A program made the translations under genes and the position numbers. From Cololabis saira (lineage: Eukaryota > Chordata > Actinopteri > Beloniformes > Belonidae): a stretch of 64,000 nt of DNA. The stretch lies in the NCBI RefSeq assembly GCF_033807715.1, contig NC_084599.1, forward strand, positions 6,544,125 through 6,608,124, in the 5' to 3' direction. Each line of letters begins with the position of its first letter. Positions within the stretch are counted from its first letter, which is position 1. This document shows, one piece after another, positions 19,854 through 30,810 of the stretch. Under the pieces are notes generated by a model. It was not told the origin of the DNA. It did not search any database and saw nothing but the letters and a program-made list of their open reading frames with translations.

Positions 19854-20989
19854 ATGGCAGCAGTTTGGGGCCTGTTTATTTGGGTGCTGATTGGTTGGCT
19901 CACCACAGGTTTAGTATTCATTTTCTGTGTAAACTATGGTTACTACAGTTACAGTTGCTTTCTGGATGGTTATGGCATAATGCTGTAATGTTGAAACTTG
20001 GCTACAGTAAGATGGCGTATGAGCTCCTGAATAATGAAATGTGCTTTCAATAGGGTCATGCTCACCAACTCCTGGATAAAATACACTTGCCAATGAGCTG
20101 CAGAGATACATGCCTTATCAAGCACTTTCATCTTCATCAGAATAACTCTAAATTTTGTGTTTTGTAGATGTCTCTTCCAAACACGATATGCCACAAAATG
20201 TCGGACTTCTCCAGTCACTGGATTCCAACTTGGAAGAACATGCTGAAGGTGAGTAACTTGCAAACACCATAGATGCTCTGTTAGCCTTGCACCATTTAAT
20301 GCATTGCTAGTGACTGCAAGTCTTCCAGCCTTCATCTAAGGCTTAATCCAAAGCATATGGAGTTCCTTAACTTGGTTCTTGAAGATGTTTGACCCTCCAT
20401 CCACAAGATATTGTGTTGCTGCATTCTGACAAAGACCAGCTTTAAAACGCAATGTCTGTTGGATGGAAGATGGATCCTACATTTTTCATGTTCCATCTTG
20501 CATGGGGAAAACTTTGCTTATGGGGTACTTTAGTCTCAATTCATTCACTTGGAGTTGTTTTCAAATGTACTTTTGTTTTTTGTTTTTTCTTATCTTGAAT
20601 TTTTCTGTTCTTTAGAACAAGAAACCAGGCAAGCTGGAGCATCACTTGAGACCATTAAACTTGAGCAACCAGCCAATGGCCTGCATGACTTGGAACAAGA
20701 GAAATCTCATGGCCTGGTTGCGGCTGGTGATGGTGGCCCCTTGGCCCACAGCAGGCCACGTCGCCCGTGGAGGAGACCCTCGAGGTGGGGTCCTCATGGT
20801 TACCGGCGTCGTCATGGTAAGCGGGGTCATTATGATCCCCATGGACATCATGGTTACTATGGTCACCGGGATCACTATGATCCCCATGGACATCATGGTT
20901 ACTATGGTCACCGGGATTACTATGGTCACTATGATCCCCATGGTGACCGGGGTCACTATGATCACCATCATGGTCACCATGGTTGGTGA
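19854..20989 (+). CDS. Small secreted His/Tyr/Gly-rich repeat protein, 3 exons (unrecognised)
   Basis: Three plus-strand exons (19854-19908, 20168-20248, 20616-20989) have GT-AG introns and join in phase (all phase 1) into 142 aa. Residues 1-18 (MAAVWGLFIWVLIGWLTT) form a signal peptide. An acidic middle follows (DVSSKHDMPQNV, LDSNLEEHAE). The C-terminal third is basic: SRPRRPWRRPSRWGPHGYRR, then a 15-residue unit HYDPHGHHGYYGHRD twice in exact tandem, then a degenerate third copy ending HHHGHHGW. Acid propeptide plus basic tail recalls the layout of host-defence or metal-binding secreted peptides, but I recognise no family and assign no function. Arg-Arg and Lys-Arg sites could allow processing. 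A TATA-like motif lies upstream and AATAAA downstream at 21021. The exon 2 call rests on splice signals and symmetrical phase; without it exons 1 and 3 also join in frame. Confidence 0.72.
20828..20917 (+). repeat. 45-bp coding tandem repeat in the His-rich gene
   Basis: Two 45-base units (20828-20872 and 20873-20917) differ at a single base at their start (CATTAT versus CACTAT) and encode the same 15 residues. The near identity at DNA level, including synonymous sites, points to recent unit duplication. Confidence 0.85.
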
Positions 20990-21020
20990 TAGTCAGGCTG
21001 CCAGTGGTGTATATTTTAAA

Positions 21021-21026
21021 AATAAA
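21021..21026 (+). terminator. Poly(A) signal of the His-rich gene
   Basis: AATAAA 32 bases after the stop codon at 20987-20989. Confidence 0.65.
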
Positions 21027-21117
21027 GAAAAACTTGCTTGAATTATGGTGTCTTGGGTTTCTCTCCTCCCCCACCCCCGGAGGCCTTCGTAGGTATGTGG
21101 GAACTAACTGCAGCAAC

Positions 21118-21190
21118 TTCTACTTAAGAAAAAACCTCTTGACCCAGATGTCTTAGCTAATTATAGACCAATATCCAGCCTTCCAATTGT
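21118..21190 (+). mobile_element. Tiny L2 fragment
   Basis: Encodes LLKKKPLDPDVLANYRPISS followed by LPIV, an L2 reverse-transcriptase block, and nothing on either side. It sits about 90 bases beyond the poly(A) signal of the His-rich gene. Confidence 0.75.
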
Positions 21191-23390
21191 ATCACCTGTA
21201 TTTTGCGGACCATTAGGCGCATTGTACGGTGCAACATCAATGAACCGGTCTCTTTTCATAAGGCACGTGATAAAACATAAAAAGCAAAACAAAACGGTCT
21301 GGTAAGTTCTTTTTTCATTTTTTGCCTTAATGCTTGTATGAAAAAATATAAACAATATTTACTCTAATTTGCTGTGACATTTGTTGTGCCACACAGGTAG
21401 CTAAGCTGATCAGTTATCGAAGGCTAATGATAATTCTATTAAAGAATTATTAATAATTAATAAAGTCGACTATTTATCAAATTGAATTATCAAAATGATG
21501 ATAATTCTCGTAGGGGCACCACCCCAGGGCCTTAATCCGGGGAAAGATGATAACTTAACAGCAGAAAATCAGTCTCATATGATTTGAATTATCCTGCATA
21601 ACAGCAAATCTTACTATCACTTACAGAATAACAATTGAAGGAGTGATATCCGAGCACTGGTTCTGCTTAAACAAATCAATTTGTGACCAAATCTTGCATG
21701 AAATAACAATAACGGTTTAAAACATGGCTGCCGGGGTATTTAAAGATGGCGGAACCCTCTTTAAGCCACGTGCAGATCTAGACCGGATGTTACTCCCGGT
21801 GTTTTAAACGTGACTACGGCAGAAAACAGCGCTTTAAAACATGAATGACTAGCAGAAAGTAGTGATTACAAATTAATGACAACAGTCATGATAATGATGC
21901 AGATGTAATCTCAGCTCTGAACACAGATTTAGCTCTGTAACACTCCCAGTTAAACTCATACACCCAGGTCTCAAAACCTCACGCCTCCTCGGGTCTCCGG
22001 GTGCCGATCAGGGGTTCCTGCCGGGTCTTTGGTCGGAGTCCGATCCAAGAGTTCTCCCGCCTCTCCCGCTCCTCCTCCTGACTCTGGAATCACGAGAGGA
22101 CGGTGGTACAGCGTGAAGCAGCCGGCGCCCCCCCCCCGGTCCGGAGGCTATCACGTCGTCTCGGATGCGCGCGGGGCCGGTCCACTTCTGGGACGTACGG
22201 GTTACCGTCGGGCTGGTCAGCGCGTGGCCCCGGGACGGGGCGGCGGGATGCGTCTCGGTTCTGCGCGGGGCAGGCTGGCCACAGGTCCTTTCAGGTGAAG
22301 TTCAAGAGCAGAGAGAGACGTTAGAAAAAGAGGAACGGGTCTCACCCTGGATCGGGGCCGAGCTTCGAAGCGGGTCTCCCCCCCTTTCCAGCTCCCAGGG
22401 ACCGGGGACACGTGAAGCGGGAGTCGGAGCTCCGGATGAAAAGTTGAGACCGAGAGGTAATGGGAGCGGCTCCGCGGACCGCGGCTTCAAGGGGCTGCAG
22501 GTCCAACGGAGCGGCCGGATCCGATGGGGGCCTTACACCTCCCCCCAGCCGGGGGGAGAAAAGGAGATGGGACCTTTGGCCCGGAGCCAAAGATCCAGCT
22601 GTTCACCGATGGAAGTTGGAGAGAAGAGAAAGAAAAAGGGAGCAGCGGCAGGGTTTTGATCCTACACGCGCTGCGGTGACGTCATCGGTGCCTCGTTTGT
22701 GATTGGATGCGCGCCGCTTGTAGGCGCCGCCCCCCCACGCAAGGCATGCTGGGGGTTGTAGTTCATGGCAAGGTGGCCATTTTAGGAGGCACATTAAAGC
22801 AGGTTTCAGGCTGGGGGGGGGGGGTTGCTGGTATTTAAAGCTTTTGGGTCTGTTCAAAGAGGCAGCACCCCCCCCTCCGAGGCCTGGTTTACTGGGTTTT
22901 GCTGTCCTGCTTTGATCTGCTATGCAGCGGGGGTCGTAAACGGACTATCTCGAGCCAGGCCGAGATAACCAGAAGTTAGCAGCAAGGGGTCATAAAACTG
23001 ACTTCAGGAAGAAGGGCCGAGTCTGGCTTTACTGGACTTCATAATCACAAAATGTTCATACATTTTATAAGTTCAGAGTTCACATGGGCGACGCACAACA
23101 CATTTAAAGCTCAGACTCCCATAAACTTTAACTTCTAGTATGATTGGCCTTTATTATAATATCGTAACATTATTCACAAGCCTTTCAAAGTGCGTAAAAA
23201 AACGTCACTCTTTTTTTCATCATTCATGAAAGTTGTCCGTGTTAATAACTCAGACATCTAAATCCTCTAGGTTTTTTTTACACATTGATGGCCAAAATCC
23301 AAAATCCCCTTTTTTGAAAAATCCCAGTCTGGTATGCCTGGTACCATGAATGCCGGTATTATGGGGAGTGTCTTCATTGCACTGGTTTTG
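21191..23390. other. Unassigned, with a GC-rich tract at about 21990-22740
   Basis: Part 21380-21960 is AT-rich with TTATTAATAATTAATAAAGT and a GGGGCACCACCCCAGGG block. Part 21990-22740 is GC-rich with many overlapping open frames in all directions and no family motif. The region lies inside the disrupted paralogue copy B and is probably a retroelement or several, but I see no RT, protease or terminal repeats. The GC tract ends near GCATGCTGGGGGTTGTAGTT at 22743. Confidence 0.4.
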
Positions 23391-23399
23391 TTCTAGTTA

Positions 23400-24012
23400 A
23401 TATTCTGTTATTTTTTTTCGGTGAGGGAACAATGTGGGACCAAAGGAATCACAAAATCAATCATTTTAGTTTGTAGTAGCAGTGTCTTATGACAAATAAT
23501 GGTGACACCCCCGGATAGCATGTTTTTAGTTAAATATAACATCAATATAAGAGTGCTTTTAAAGTCTAAAGATTGTGTTTTGTTGGCAACTGTGAAAAAA
23601 AACCTATATCAAAGTTCTTTTCTTTTACAGTTGCCTGCCTATATGCGCTATGGGATGGCAATTTTACGAATGTAAAATAATGAGTTATTTCCTAGCAAGA
23701 GACAATAAATATTATTGCACTTTTTCCGCTCAACACATACCATGTGATGGCATTTTCCGTCTTATTTGTGGAAACCTAAATCCACTCTCCCCAGGTTCGG
23801 CCAAGACGATGACAAGGGTCAGTACCAGAAAGATACTGACACTGACACAAACACTTTTTTAACGAATGTGTTACAGTATTCAGTAAAAAATTAAAATAAA
23901 AAAAAAAAAATTAAATAATTTCTCCAAATTCATTAGTCAATTTAATAAAAAACATGGCAAGTTGTAAAATTTAATGTAAAAATAATTTCACCAAAGTGAC
24001 TGTTAGAGCCAA
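23400..24012 (-). pseudogene. Piscidin-like pseudogene, copy B: signal-peptide exon and leader
   Basis: On the minus strand a signal-peptide exon ends at 23741 before GTATGTG. One frame reads FLVLTLVIVLAEPGESGFRF, close to the intact gene at 12572-12671, but the start codon is gone (TTA where ATG is expected) and the first codons are out of frame with the rest. The intron side (23400-23500) and the leader word AGTGACTGTTAGAGCC (23997-24012) align with the intact gene. A LINE begins at about 24035, cutting this copy off from its upstream flank at 28.0 kb. Confidence 0.72.
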
Positions 24013-24158
24013 AAAAAATCAGGGAGCCAAGTTTTTAAAAGCTCCAAACCGCGCTCTGAGCTTTTAAAAAAGGATTTTAATGAGCTGTTCACCTTCCTTA
24101 AAAACTGTGGGAAGTCCATTTTATCAGCGGCCCCCTTCCAACGCTGTCTCGGGGAGAA

Positions 24159-24362
24159 ATGCGCTTCAGCAGGCTGCTCTATCTGAGCTCTTGGCTACAG
24201 AACACCTGCAGAGCCCTTAACATTGGTTTTATCGACAATTTTAATCTTTTCTGGAATCGTCCCTCGTTTTATAGGCCCGACGGACTTCACCCAAACAGGC
24301 TAGGGGGCCGCGTGTTGGCTGCAAACATTCAGCACGCGGTTCTGTCGGCTCCACGGGAGTGA
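24159..24362 (+). pseudogene. LINE ORF1 C-terminus (SGNH-esterase-like)
   Basis: A 67-codon open frame reads LSSWLQNTCRALNIGFIDNF, NLFWNRPSFYRPDGLHPNRL and GGRVLAANIQHAVLS, then stops 57 bases before ORF2. D-G-L-H-P is the catalytic D..H block of SGNH hydrolases. The preceding family words (LKNCGKSILSAAPFQRCL) lie in another frame, so there is a frameshift near 24150, and the GDS block is missing. Confidence 0.75.
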
Positions 24363-24419
24363 CTATTTTCTGGCCACACCCACACTCCCAGCTCGGGCCC
24401 GGAGTCTTCTTCTCCACCT

Positions 24420-27383
24420 GTGGAGCCAGCCGCTCACAGCACTGCCCCCCTCTCCAGCTTCCCCCACAGGTCACAGTCACCACTGCCACCCCCACCAGAT
24501 AATTCCTCCATAAAACCAGCTGCATCTGGCGCCACCAACACACCCGATCCTCAACCAATTCATCCCCTGGTCACCACCCGTTTTCCCCGTCAGATCCACA
24601 GACCCACTGGTTTTAACAGAGACAATCTTGTTTTTATCAACCCGGTACGTTGTGGTCGTGAGCGCACGTTCAACACAGACATTAACTTGGCTGTGTTGAA
24701 CGTGCGCTCTCTTTTAAACAAAACCTTTATTTTAAATGATCTTATTGTACATCATAAACTTGATGGTATTCTTTTAACAGAGACATGGCTTGGCACGGAC
24801 GCTGCATTTTCCCTCATCCAGGCTTCTCCACCAAATTTTAATTTTTTATTTACTACACGGGGTGTTAGAAAGGGAGGCGGCACAGCTTCAATTTTTAAAA
24901 ACATATTAGCTACAAAGGAGGTCTCTTTTAACAACCACTCCTCATTTGAACACCTTGCCTTTGTTTTTAGCAGTCCTCCTATTCTTTGTTTAACTGTTTA
25001 TAGACCACCCCATCACTCCACTGTTTTTATCAGTGAATTTTCAGAGCTTTTATCAGTCATACATACCACTTACAACAGAATTTTAATAACTGGTGATTTT
25101 AATCTACACATTGACAATACCTCCGACCCACTGTCGAGAGAATTTTTAAACCTTTTAAACTGCATGGATTTTACCCAACATGTCACACAGCCGACTCACA
25201 ACAGAGGACACACCCTGGACCTGGTCATAACCTATGGCCTGTCCACCGGTGTGTCCTCTGTTGTCGACCTGGCTGTGTCTGACCATTACTGCGTGTTTTT
25301 TAACATCACCAGTCTTAATCATCAGGAAGCCTCGATGAGAACGGTGAGGAAACGCTACCTAACTTCTGAAGTGGCTGCAAATTTTATTGAGATTTTAGAG
25401 AGCACTCCTGCTGATGTTTTACCTGCATCATGTGATTTTATTGTTGATAATTTTAACAGGAAACTGGAATCTACGCTGAACTCAGTTGCTCCACTTTTAA
25501 CAAAAACCATAAAAACTAAGCCTACACCCCCATGGAGAACTGAGGAAGTCAAAAAATCAAAAAGAAAATGCAGGAGTGCTGAGAGAAGGTGGAGAAAAAG
25601 TAAACTTACAATACATTATCAAATATTTCGTGAACAACTCAAATCCTACAATAAAACCGTCAAACAGGCAAGGATAGCTCATTTCTCAAAACTCATTACA
25701 GACAATAAAAACAATCCTCGATTTCTTTTCTCCACCTTCGATCTTTTAACAAATGTACATTTTAAGAATTCCTCACAACCACCAACAGACAATCTTTGTG
25801 AGGATTTTGCAGACCACTTTGGAAGTAAAATTGACAACATTAGGTCCAGTCTTTTACCACATCAAAATGTCATTTTTAACACATCTGGACAGTTGCTTTT
25901 ATCCGAGGAAACACTGGAGAGTTTTGCCCTGGTTGATGCGAGGACCCTTGGTCGAGTTTTCTCCCAGGTAAACCCAACAACCTGTCTTTTAGATCCTATT
26001 CCCACATCACTTTTAAAGACATTTTATGAATTCTTTGAGGAACATATTTTAAATATAGTAAATTACTCTCTTCAGACGGGTGTCTTCCCTGCCGCCTTTA
26101 AAATGGCGGTGGTGAAGCCCCTTCTGAAGAAGAGCAATTTAGATCACAGCATTTTTAATAACTACAGACCTGTATCCAACTTACCCTTTTTAAGTAAGAT
26201 TTTAGAAAAGCTGGTTTTTAACCAAGTAAATTATTTTTTAATAAGAAACAATATTTCAGAGAAATTTCAGTCTGGCTTTAGGATGAACCACAGCACCGAG
26301 ACAGCCCTTTTAAAGATTTTAAATGACATCAGGTGCAATTTAGATAACCGCAAACTGACAGTCTTGGTTCTACTGGATCTTAGTGCCGCCTTCGATACAG
26401 TAGACCATCACATTTTATTAAACAGACTGAAGCACCTGGTGGGCCTCTCTGGTACTGTTTTTAACTGGTTCCGCTCCTATCTCACAGATCGATCTTTCTT
26501 TGTAAGTTTGGATACATGTTCCTCCAGAATGCATGAAATTAAGTGTGGGGTCCCCCAAGGGTCAATTTTAGGTCCGCTTCTTTTTAACCTTTACATGCTT
26601 CCCTTGGGGGACGTCATCAGGAGACACGGCATCAGCTTCCACAGCTACGCTGACGACACACAGCTGTACATCGCTGTGTCTCCTGATGACACAGGGCCAC
26701 TTGATGCCCTTTTTAACTGTATTTTAGATATTAAGTCATGGATGGCAGATAATTTCCTACAGCTCAACCAGGACAAAACAGAAGTTTTAGTTATTGGTCC
26801 TGAAGGCCAGAGAGAGAAACTTTTACCAAAACTACAAGATTTTAAACCTTCGAAATGTGTAAAGAACCTGGGTGTTATTTTTGACTCTGAGCTCACTTTT
26901 ATTCCACACATAAAGAATATTACGAAGATAGGTTTTTACCATCTTAAGAATATAGCCAGAGTCCGCCCGTTTCTCTCTCAGGCCAGCACGGAGGTGCTGA
27001 TGCATGCTTTTATCTCATGTCGTTTAGATTATTGTAATGCCCTGCTCTCTGGTCTTCCTAAAAAGAGTATTAAGAACCTACAACTATTACAGAATTCAGC
27101 CGCTCGCGTGCTGACGAGGACCAGAGGGCGGGAGCACATTACACCTGTTTTAAAATCGCTGCATTGGCTCCCCGTCCGCTTCAGGATTGATTTTAAGGTT
27201 CTTTTACTGGTTTTTAAATGTCTTAACGGTCTTGGGCCATCTTATTTATCTGATCTGCTTTTACCGTATCAACCCTCAAATACTTTGTATTTTATGTTAT
27301 TTATTATTCATCTTAAGTTTTGTATAGATTTTTCTAAAATTTTACACTTTTTAGGCATTTTTTACTTTCTTTTAATCTTTTAG
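24420..27383 (+). pseudogene. LINE ORF2: endonuclease-reverse transcriptase with damaged C-terminus
   Basis: A 987-codon open frame (first codon GTG, true start uncertain) carries a full endonuclease (LAVLNVRSLLNKT, LLTETWLG, RKGGGTASIFKN, TVYRPPHHS, LITGDFNLHID, VSDHYCVFF) and reverse transcriptase (NYRPVSNLPFLSKILEKLV, VLVLLDLSAAFDTVDHHIL, GVPQGSILGPLLFNLYM, SYADDTQLYIAV, LHWLPVRFRIDFKVLLL). The catalytic residues are all present. After LLLPYQPS at about 27280 the sequence jumps to a hydrophobic run (YFMLFIIHLKFC and on), whereas relatives continue with a basic thumb and a WNSLP-type end. An internal deletion has therefore removed the C-terminal RNA-binding part, and the enzyme is probably inactive. 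Confidence 0.85.
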
Positions 27384-27880
27384 TTTTTAGCTCCAGTGTT
27401 TCCTCAGGGGGGTCGTCCACACTGGGAGGTGTGCCTGCTCCGCCTATGGGGGTGTCGTCATGGGGGTCCCTCAGGCCTGGGTAGCTGGGGGAGGGACTCC
27501 ACCTTCTGTGTGGGGTCTGTCCTGGTCTGTCCAGGTTGGGGGGGTCTCTGTGGCGATGCTCCTTGTGGTCGTGGCCGGTGGAGCCTCTCGGTGTGGACGG
27601 CCACCCATAGGTAGTGTTTTCCTCACCTGGATCGTTAGTGCTAAGCCATGTCACCAGTCCACTTATTGTGTGTGTGTGTGTGTGTGTGGGCGTGTGAGTG
27701 TATGCACATGTGTATGAGTGTGAGTGAGGGTGTGTGTATGCGTGGGGGGTGGGGTCGTATGGGATGTTTTAAATTGTACTTTTGATTGTTATTTTATCTC
27801 TGTATGTAAAGCACCATGAGTTGCACTTACACTGCATGAGTTGGTGCTATATAAATAAATAAAGTTTAAGTTTAAGTTTA
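27384..27880 (+). repeat. LINE 3' untranslated region with (TG)n
   Basis: GC-rich 3' UTR, then a (TG) run at 27667-27690 and further TG-rich DNA, ending in ATAAATAAATAAAGTTTAAG repeats. Confidence 0.65.
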
Positions 27881-27989
27881 AGTTGAGCAAAAAGAGCTTG
27901 TAATGAAGTGGATGTCTGCGTGCAGCAAGTATCATACAGGTTGGGGTCGGTTTAGAAAGAATTTTTCTAGATTGACATCTTAGGCAAGG

Positions 27990-28190
27990 GTATGTTTAGC
28001 AATGTTTTATTCATTGTTATATTTTGCAATATCTACGTATGTAAATATTTATTTAATCTTGACCTTACAGCTACTTTTCTAACTCACGGTTGGGAAACAT
28101 TACGTGACAAAGTACAGTGTAGAAGGTTGCTTTCTAGTTTAGCAAGAATTTGGTTTCAAAAGTTGAACATCTTTTCCATAAACGTGAAGA
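27990..28190 (-). pseudogene. Upstream flank of piscidin-like copy B
   Basis: Resembles the flank of the intact gene (12980-13070) and of copy C (30450-30570): ATATTTTGCAAT, CTTGACCTTACAGCTACTTT, AACATTACGTGACAA and CTTTCTAGTTTAGCAAGAA. It is separated from its exons by the LINE at 24035-27880. Confidence 0.6.
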
Positions 28191-28256
28191 TGACTCTACT
28201 GTGCACAGTTGGTCCACAGTCATGTGTTAATACCAAGAAATTACTTTCACAAACAT

Positions 28257-29165
28257 TAAAGGTATAGTCTGTGATCATATTCAAAAACATTTATTGTTAT
28301 ACTGGGTGAAATGGTCCTTCCATCCTGAGAGTAGCCAGTGATTAATGTGTTCAGAAAAAGGAAAGAAAAAAATCCGACCTCTCTGACAGCTTTATTCCTG
28401 TAAAAACTCTGACCAATCTGTTTTTTGCGGTCCGAATGGCACGGATTGGTCAGAGGAACAGAGGATTGGCAGGGGGGGAAACAACTAATCAGATGCCTTC
28501 ATTTTAAGTCCCGCCCACGCCCTCCTCTGTCCCATGCGCGCACTCTGCTTCCAGCCCCCGTGTCCACTTCCCACGGGTCCTCCTCGACTCAGAGTGTCCC
28601 AGTGTAACACCCAGTGTAAGCCCGTAGGGCTACGTCGTAGCCTACGGCGTAGGGTACGCGGTGACGCGCACCGTTCTCCGTTGGTGTAACGCGGAACCAT
28701 AAATCAGCCTTACGGCGTACCCTATGCCGTAGGCTCTGCGTTGGTGTAAGTAAGTAAGTTTGCAAGTAAACACAGCCGCGATGTTCAAAACGGCGTGCTC
28801 TGCCACACCCACACACACACACACACATCTCCGGGTGCTGACAGCGCAGCGGCGCCGGCGCAACATCGTCACAGCAACCATGACACACACAAGCGATCGT
28901 GGCCGCGAGATGCGGATCCAGCACAGCATGTACAAAACACAAACTGTGGCATTAACGAGCGGAGCCCTTACCGGTGCCGCTTCATTCTCCCGACAATGTG
29001 ACGTCATCGCACGGATCGCTTCCGCTTATGGCGCAACCGGCGGCACACAACTGGTAAATAATCACACCACACCCGGATACGTGGACCACCCACCTTACAC
29101 CCTGTTCCTCCTACCACGATTTTTAAAGCTTATTCGTAATGTTAATAATTGAAAGTGATTCATAA
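28257..29165. other. Probable DNA-transposon region containing a hairpin element
   Basis: Starts TTAAAGGTATAGTCTGTGAT, a terminus style common to fish DNA transposons, and ends near CATAACTTAA. I cannot demonstrate matching inverted ends. The middle has GC-rich DNA, a short (AC)n near 28808, and a double copy of the hairpin family at 28605-28755. No gene is supported. Confidence 0.4.
28605..28755. repeat. Short hairpin element, copy 2 (double)
   Basis: Contains CGTAGCCTACGGCGTAGGG, TGTAACGCGGAACCATAAAT and CCTATGCCGTAGGCTCTGCG, the same words as the other four copies, with the CGTAGGCTACG core present twice. Confidence 0.75.
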
Positions 29166-29506
29166 CTTAACACCATGACAGGCACACTTTCTTTCTTGCC
29201 ACAGCCAAGCCCCCAGTGCAAGACTCTCCTCTCTCCATAACTGCCTGAGGAGTGTAACTTACATCTTTGCCCTTTTTATCCAAACCTGTATCAGTTATGG
29301 TCTTTCTGAGGACAGCACCTGCTTTGACCTCTACCAGACAGTTAGAAAGACGTTCGCCAAAACCCTCCAAAGAGCAGCAAAAAGAACTTTACATAGACAT
29401 TAGCATTTCCTCATACTGCGCTGATGTTGTCCCATACCACCCTGTCCAGACCCCCTGCCACCCCTTTGCCCCCCATGTAAAATAGTCTAGATCTGCCACT
29501 GCTTAC

Positions 29507-30190
29507 TTGGCAGGAAATCTCGCAACTTTGCCAAGGGTCCCTATAAAATAGTGAAGATGTGATTACAGATCTGATTAAAATTAATTAAAAGACATGACAC
29601 ATGTGAAGCAAGAAAATCTGTTTTCTTCAACAAACCTTTTTTTCTGTGTAATTTTTTCTTTAAAGAGCATTATGACACCAAAGGTATCACAAATGTAATC
29701 CTTTTAGTTTCACAATTTCCTTTTGTATGTCTGTGGCGTATTTAAGTGTCTTTTTATAGTGAAACAACTTTTTTAACCTTTTCTTTTCTGAGAGACAGTT
29801 ACGTCTCTTATAAAAAGTCTTTGTGACATGCCTGGCCAGCATGGTTTTAGTAAAACACAAACTATTAGAGAAACAAATGAATGAATGGCATTACATTTGA
29901 GAACTCAGATCAATTTAACAGACTATTGTTGCAAATTATTGCATAAACATACTAAACATACAGTGTTCTACATTTATAACAAAGCCTATATTTCATATGT
30001 TGTATATGTTATTCATGCTACTTCATCAATATCTTTTGTTTTCCAATTTAGTGTGAATAAAAGTGTGTTGCGGTTTGTCCTGTTTACACATACCAACAGA
30101 TGGCATTTTCGGTCGTGAAATACCACTCTCCCCAAGTTCCACCAAGAGGAGGACAAGGATCAGTGTGAGAAAGATACCAGGCACTTTATC
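29507..30190 (-). pseudogene. Piscidin-like pseudogene, copy C
   Basis: Minus strand. The signal-peptide exon spans 30190-30094 and the 34-base middle exon spans 29540-29507, both with intact splice sites (GTATGTG and GTAAGC donors, AG acceptors). The start codon is ATA (30189-30187) instead of ATG. A frameshift lies within the first ten codons, after which the frame GIFLTLILVLLLVELGESGI follows. No last exon was identified. Upstream, 30370-30570 resembles the leader and promoter flank of the intact gene. Same orientation and order as the other copies, so it is a decayed tandem duplicate. Confidence 0.75.
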
Positions 30191-30810
30191 CTGGAACTAA
30201 CAAGAGCATATCACAGTAGTCACGGATGCTGTCATTTCTCTAAAGTGTCTCTAAACTTTATGTGACATTAGTCGATTGACTCAGAAACATGACATATCTG
30301 AAAATTAGAAAATACATGCACTACCAGTTTATATCTTAAGACAAAGATATGATTTATATATCCCCTTTCAATAGAGGAGGCAAAAACATGACTGTCAAAG
30401 AGAGCAAGGGATTGCCGTGTCAGGTTCATTTCCTGCTTTATTTGGAAATGTGGCCAGATATCAAGATATGTTTCTTATCTAGACTTGACAGCTGCTTCTA
30501 ACTCAAGATTAGGTAATATTTCATGACAAGGTACAGGGTTTAAAGTTGCTCTCTAGTTTACCAAGAACTTTTAGATAAACGTAAAGGTCACAGTCCGGTG
30601 TTTGTGTCTAGGCAGAGACAAATATGTTGGTGATCAAAACCTATGGGGTGGCCTCATTTTTAATATCTTTTAATAGTTCTGTTGACATACAGTAGTTATT
30701 GTATCATTCTAGGCTAACTACATTTTGTAATAGGAGCAACACTGCAGCTGGTATTCTTTTATCCACATCTATTGAAGTTCCCTCACAACCTGCAAACAAC
30801 AAGATTCTAA

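Larger units (their letters stand above)
24035..27880 (+). mobile_element. Second L2-clade LINE, 5'-truncated
   Basis: Runs from an ORF1 remnant through ORF2 to a tail of GTTTAA units after GGTGCTATATAAATAAATAA. It belongs to a different subfamily from the 5.9-kb element: the RT is clearly related but the 3' UTR is unrelated and contains a (TG)n run at 27667-27690. It interrupts piscidin-like copy B, whose upstream flank resumes at about 27880-28180. Confidence 0.88.

Noticed and set aside
20642..21116. Long minus-strand and alternate-frame ORFs over the His-rich exon
   Set aside because: They mirror the 45-bp repeat in other frames and have no signal peptide, splice partners or start context; the plus-strand frame explains them.
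22029..22857. Several 60-160 aa frames in the GC tract
   Set aside because: Low-complexity Arg/Gly/Pro composition, open in most frames, no conserved motif.
29167..29370. Minus-strand 67-codon frame
   Set aside because: No motif, no signal peptide, and no splice partners could be found.
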